Source: Philopedon plagiatum | Lineage: Eukaryota > Arthropoda > Insecta > Coleoptera > Curculionidae | Assembly: GCA_963971165.1 (NCBI GenBank) | Contig: OZ020194.1 | Coordinates: 82,523,353-82,587,352, forward strand | Direction: 5' to 3' | Length of the DNA: 64,000 bases | Part shown: positions 60,358-64,000 of the stretch, in pieces | Layout of the letters: the number at the start of each line of letters is the position of its first letter | Position numbering within the stretch: position 1 is the first letter of the stretch | The notes under the pieces: model-generated | The model's database searches: none | Told to the model about the DNA's origin: nothing | What the model saw: only the letters and a program-made list of their open reading frames with translations | Made by a program: the position numbers and the translations under genes

Positions 60358-62456
60358 CAGGGATATCCAAATAGAAGTGAATAATAGGCCTTATAACTTT
60401 TTTTCTGGGAAAAAATGTTAAATATGAAAGATTTGGGGATTTTTATGGATCATTCATATATCTTATCAGCAAAGCAATTGAGAATTGGATAAAAAAAATT
60501 TAGTATAAAACATTAATTAGATGGTATGATTTTTATCATATTTTTGGATTCTAGAAGTTCTAGACATATTTTGTATAACATACCCTATGCGAGTTTTCAA
60601 TCGTTTTTGAAATATGTATTTCAAATTAAAAATTATTTCTCATAAATATACTTTAAACGTAAATATCCAGGTTGCGAACGAAATACCTGCTACCTTTTTA
60701 AATTTTCTTCGTAGGTAAGTCAAAGTTAATGTCAAGGTTGCCAATAATACTTTAGTCACCGTGAATTTATAATTTTATTTTTATGCAAAAGTTATTCTAT
60801 TAAACAAAAAATGTTGATTTTTATTGGTTATTAATATTTGAAAGCAATAACCATTGATTATAAACAATAACAAATAAATGATAAGATAAACAGATAAATG
60901 GTAACATTGGCGAATAAATATCAAAAGAAATTTTCAATATGCAGTCAATATTTAATTCTTCGCACTTTTCATACATTCTTCTCTGCCTCTGAAGTGTGTT
61001 TATAATACTTTCAGCATCATTTTCGTTCAGATTTCTTACTTCATTTATTCATTTCTCACCTTCCTTTGAATGGCTTCATTATTTTCTTTATAATTGCTGT
61101 ATACGACATTTTTCAAATGACGTCAAAGAAATGTATCTAAAGGTGTGAGGTCTGGGCTAGTTGCAGACCAATGTAACGTTCCATATCTACCGATCCATTC
61201 GTTATACTGATGGTTTAAAAAATGGCGAACCTCAATTATATTATGGGGAGGCGCTCCGCCCTGTTGCCATATACGTCGACGTTCTTCAAATGGTAATTTG
61301 TCGAGAATATCTAAGATTTCATTTTTTCGAAAATTAAGATAGCGCTGGCCAGTTAATGCTTCAGGAAAAAACAGTGGTCCTAGAATTTTATTTTATAATA
61401 TCCCACACCAAACGTTAATTGAATTACGCCCCTGAAAAGCAATATCTTTGACGGTAAAGGGATTTTCATTAGACCAAACATGAACATTTCGTCTATTAAA
61501 CATTCCCGCAGTTAAGAAAGTCGCTTCGTCTGTCCCAAAGACAAGGATACTATGAAATAAATTAGGATATTGCCGCATTCTTTCGTTAATATTTGTGACA
61601 AAAGTATATCTCCTTTTTTTTGATCGGCGTTAAGCTTTTGAACTGGCACAATTTTATATGGTCTATTCTTAAAATACTTTAACGTTCTTTGAACTGTTCT
61701 ATAAGTCAACATTTTATCTCTTCTTCCACATCTGAGATACCGCACAAAGTCGGGAATTCATTTTTTTGGATTCTCTTAAAAATATAATAAAATCGCTAGG
61801 TCCCTTTCTTCATTTCTTTCTCTTATTTTTTTCCATTGCCCTAAATTCCTCTTTCTTCTAGTCTTCTATTTGTTTTTATTGTGGTGTTTAATAATGGAGT
61901 TCTTTGTCCCTCTTCAATACTTTCTTCATATTGCCCTTGAGACGCTCTAATATTATTGTTATTTTTTAAATATAATTTTAACATTTTGCATCTCTCATTA
62001 ATAGAATAACTCATTTTGCATAGAAAAAATTTAATTCACTGTGGGTAAAGTATTATTGTCAACCGTGACATTAACTTTGACTTACCTACGAAGAAAATTT
62101 AAAAAGGTAGCAGGTATTTCGTTCGCAACCTGGATAGTTACGTTTAAAGTATATTTATGCGAAATAGTTTTTAATTTCAAAAACCATGGAAAACCGCATA
62201 GGATATGTTATACCACATATGTCTAGAACTTCTCCTAGAATCTAAAAATGTGATAAGAATCATACCATCCAATTTAAAATACGGGAGAAAATCAATGTTT
62301 TATAATATATTTTTTTTATTTCATGCTCAATTGTTTTGCTAATATGATATATGAATGACCCATAAAAACCCTCAAAACTTTCATATTAAACATTTTTTCC
62401 CATCTATAAAAATACAAAAGTTATAAGGCCTGTTCACTTTTATTTGGATATCCCTG
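60358..62456 (-). mobile_element. Mariner-like element (family M2, copy 2) with ~390-bp inverted ends
   Basis: TA then CAGGGATATCCAAATAGAAG; the right end is the complement of CAGGGATATCCAAATAAAAG, followed by TA at 62457. The arms extend to about 60750 and 62060, sharing TATAAGGCC, GGATTCTAGAAG and GGTTGCGAACGAAATACCTG. Total 2099 bp. It encodes a decayed transposase on the - strand. Arms differ at many positions, so it is not recent. Confidence 0.85.
60965..62014 (-). pseudogene. Mariner-like transposase (family M2), broken
   Basis: ATG at 62014: MSYSINERCKMLKLYLKNNN, then RASQGQYEESIEEGQRTPL and NTTIKTNRRLEERGI, a helix-turn-helix region. After stops, MLTYRTVQRTLKYFKNRPYK, then TDEATFLTAGMFNRRNVHVW (first catalytic Asp) with INVWCGIL, a GGAPPHN segment (second Asp region, about 61240) and remnants of the third Asp motif near 61150. 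At least four frame breaks make it dead. The layout is that of IS630/mariner transposases with an N-terminal helix-turn-helix. Confidence 0.8.
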
Positions 62457-62732
62457 TACAAGTAGCATTTTTCTTTTGTATCACAATGAACATGGTAGAA
62501 CGTGTTCAGTTATAATAAACAACGCTATATGCAGTGCTTTCACGTTAAAGCTAGCCACCCTCAATAACACTTGATTCGACGTATGTAAATTCGATTTAAA
62601 CACAAAACAAACAATTTCTATATCTCCTTTCCCCCAGCTACTCCTTTTTTGAAACTTCAAATGACACCACCTTGTGTTACATCATTTTAGAGACTCTAAA
62701 AATCGTGACCAAACCACGGGTAAAACATTGCC

Positions 62733-63068
62733 ATTCAGATTCACCAAGAAGGTTTAGATTTAGTACTGGTTTAAATTATGACTTTCTAGTTGATCAGTTA
62801 TGTTTTGACAGGTTCTTGTTCTGTCATTGTTAATAAGTCGTCATTAAAAACTTATCAATTATTCTGATATTTCAGCGATTTGCTTGGTTTCCAAAGATTT
62901 TCATCTTGAAACGGGTTGTTAAAATGAATTTAGTTCTATTATTGTCGTAAGTACTAAAATTGCCATTTCTTTATAAATTTGCGGAAAACCTCAGAAAAAA
63001 AATTCACAGTATATAACTTAGTAGTCTTATTCCTACACTTGTCAGTTTAAAACTTTTGGTTGTCATTT
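62733..63068 (+). repeat. Dispersed repeat family R1, copy 4
   Basis: Slightly shorter copy in the same orientation (ATTCAGATTCACCAAGAAGG to AACTTTTGGTTGTCA). It lies within the CTAGCCACCC-ended element. Confidence 0.75.
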
Positions 63069-63197
63069 GGAGTCAATAATGCTGTACATTTTGAACACAT
63101 CATTGTAAATTTTCTTAACTTATTACTGATAATAAATTATTGGTGACTTTATCGTATAATTTTTGGCACTAACTCATTCATGGATCAATCGAATTTA

Positions 63198-63202
63198 ATA
63201 TA

Positions 63203-63282
<80 letters not shown>
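63198..63282. repeat. (TA)n microsatellite, left
   Basis: TA tract with one TG interruption near its start. Confidence 0.97.
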
Positions 63283-63283
<1 letters not shown>

Positions 63284-63311
63284 TGGGAAGGGTAGTCTTG
63301 ACCGACAGTTG

Positions 63312-63363
63312 AATAGAACGACTGTTGATTTCTTGAGACCGCTACCCCAAGAAAATCAACAGT

Positions 63364-63371
<8 letters not shown>
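63312..63371. repeat. Hairpin between two (TA)n tracts
   Basis: AGAACGACTGTTGATTTCTTG near 63316 and its near-complement AAGAAAATCAACAGTCATTC near 63350 form a stem around a loop containing GACCGCTACCCC. The flanking TA tracts could pair as an extension of the stem. Confidence 0.7.

Positions 63372-63441
<70 letters not shown>
63369..63441. repeat. (TA)n microsatellite, right
   Basis: Uninterrupted TA tract immediately after the hairpin. Confidence 0.97.
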
Positions 63442-63443
<2 letters not shown>

Positions 63444-63511
63444 CTCTTAAGCATCATTTTCGATATCTAAACCGAATATACTTCAATTTATGTATTATTG
63501 AGGGTGGCTAG

Positions 63512-64000
63512 TTGTGAAATGAAAACACTCTATACTTTCCCAAATTGCTCTTAAAGAATTATTTTTACTTACACATCTCTGCCGACCTGGTAAAACCCAC
63601 TCTTAATGTTGTTGATGAAATCAATCACATTTTGAAACATACGGTTGCCTATTTTGCCCTGTCATTAATATTCATTATATTACGCAACTCCTATGAAAAA
63701 ACCATTCTTCCATCTATAGGTAATTTTTGAGGAAACTGATATACTTTAGCACACACAGGCGAATAGATTTATAAAAAAAGTCTAATTTAATAAATACGAA
63801 AGATCGTATACTGGTGGATTGCGTAAACTAAAAATAATAATATGTAGAAAGTTTATCATCAGTTGTTTGTATATTATTATTAAGAGTACCATATTATCCA
63901 TTCATAGAACAACAAAACAAATCTAAAAAATCAAATTTATTGAAAACGCGTTTTACTTGATTTTAATAATTGTTACTACATAACCAAAATTTACTTTTTA
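63512..64000. other. Window end
   Basis: Apart from the possible exon at 63560-63709, the sequence is AT-rich with no feature recognised. Confidence 0.4.
63560..63709 (+). CDS. Possible internal exon of an unknown membrane protein
   Basis: The + frame reads ADLVKPTLNVVDEINHILKH, then TVAYFALSLIFIILRNSYEK and TILPSIG, followed by AG|GTAATT, a usable donor. The hydrophobic VAYFALSLIFIIL stretch could span a membrane. The start of the exon is not clear; AAATTGCTCTTAAAG upstream is a weak acceptor. No family is recognised, and chance cannot be excluded. Confidence 0.2.

Larger units (their letters stand above)
62551..63511. mobile_element. Element with CTAGCCACCCTCAATA ends
   Basis: CTAGCCACCCTCAATA at 62551-62566 is exactly inverted at 63496-63511. 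The 961 bp between contain repeat R1 copy 4, two long (TA)n tracts and a hairpin. The outer flanks show no clear target duplication. Confidence 0.55.

Overview
This window is AT-rich animal nuclear DNA, most likely from an insect (a beetle is plausible, but nothing here proves the order). The evidence is spliced genes with GT..AG introns, Tc1/mariner-type transposases, several non-LTR retrotransposons, many MITE-like inverted repeats and long (TA)n tracts. There are no bacterial operons, CRISPR arrays or rRNA/tRNA genes that I can see.

Two host genes can be read with confidence. On the + strand, a complete two-exon Nudix hydrolase of the UDP-sugar pyrophosphatase (NUDT14) type lies at 4449-9521, with a 4.4-kb intron. 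On the - strand, the last three coding exons of an NPDC1/CAB-1-like neuronal membrane protein lie at 34933-35109, 29538-29631 and 22110-22214. Its upstream exons (signal peptide, membrane segment) were not found and may lie beyond the window. The two genes are convergent, separated by 12.6 kb filled mainly by one nested transposon cluster.

Layout: 1-1890 is a decayed non-LTR retrotransposon. 2872-4127 is a fold-back element with an 8-bp target duplication and a near-perfect GC-rich 136-bp inner hairpin. 4449-9521 is NUDT14, whose intron carries a dispersed repeat and a 121-bp tandem repeat. 11321-20517 is a Tc1-like element (TA target site) containing a LINE (LINE B, about 13070-20403), itself interrupted by a second LINE (LINE A, about 13903-17190): three insertion layers. 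22110-35109 is the NPDC1-like gene; its introns hold a 4.17-kb Tc1-like element with 865-bp terminal inverted repeats and a structurally intact, intron-containing transposase, a 432-bp MITE, a decayed mariner-like element, GC-rich islands and arrays of a TTTTCGAAAA-rich repeat. From 35110 to the end no host gene could be confirmed. That part is a mosaic of decayed transposase genes, LINE fragments, a hAT-like MITE with an 8-bp target duplication, a PIF/Harbinger-like MITE, two copies of a MITE carrying a helix-turn-helix gene start, a second fold-back element, a 2.1-kb element with about 390-bp inverted repeats, and four same-orientation copies of an unclassified ~350-bp repeat.

The genes do not form a pathway together; the window mainly records how transposons filled introns and intergenic DNA. 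The most notable items are the long-TIR Tc1-like element with its spliced transposase, the three-layer nest, and the fold-back family with its conserved GC-rich hairpin.
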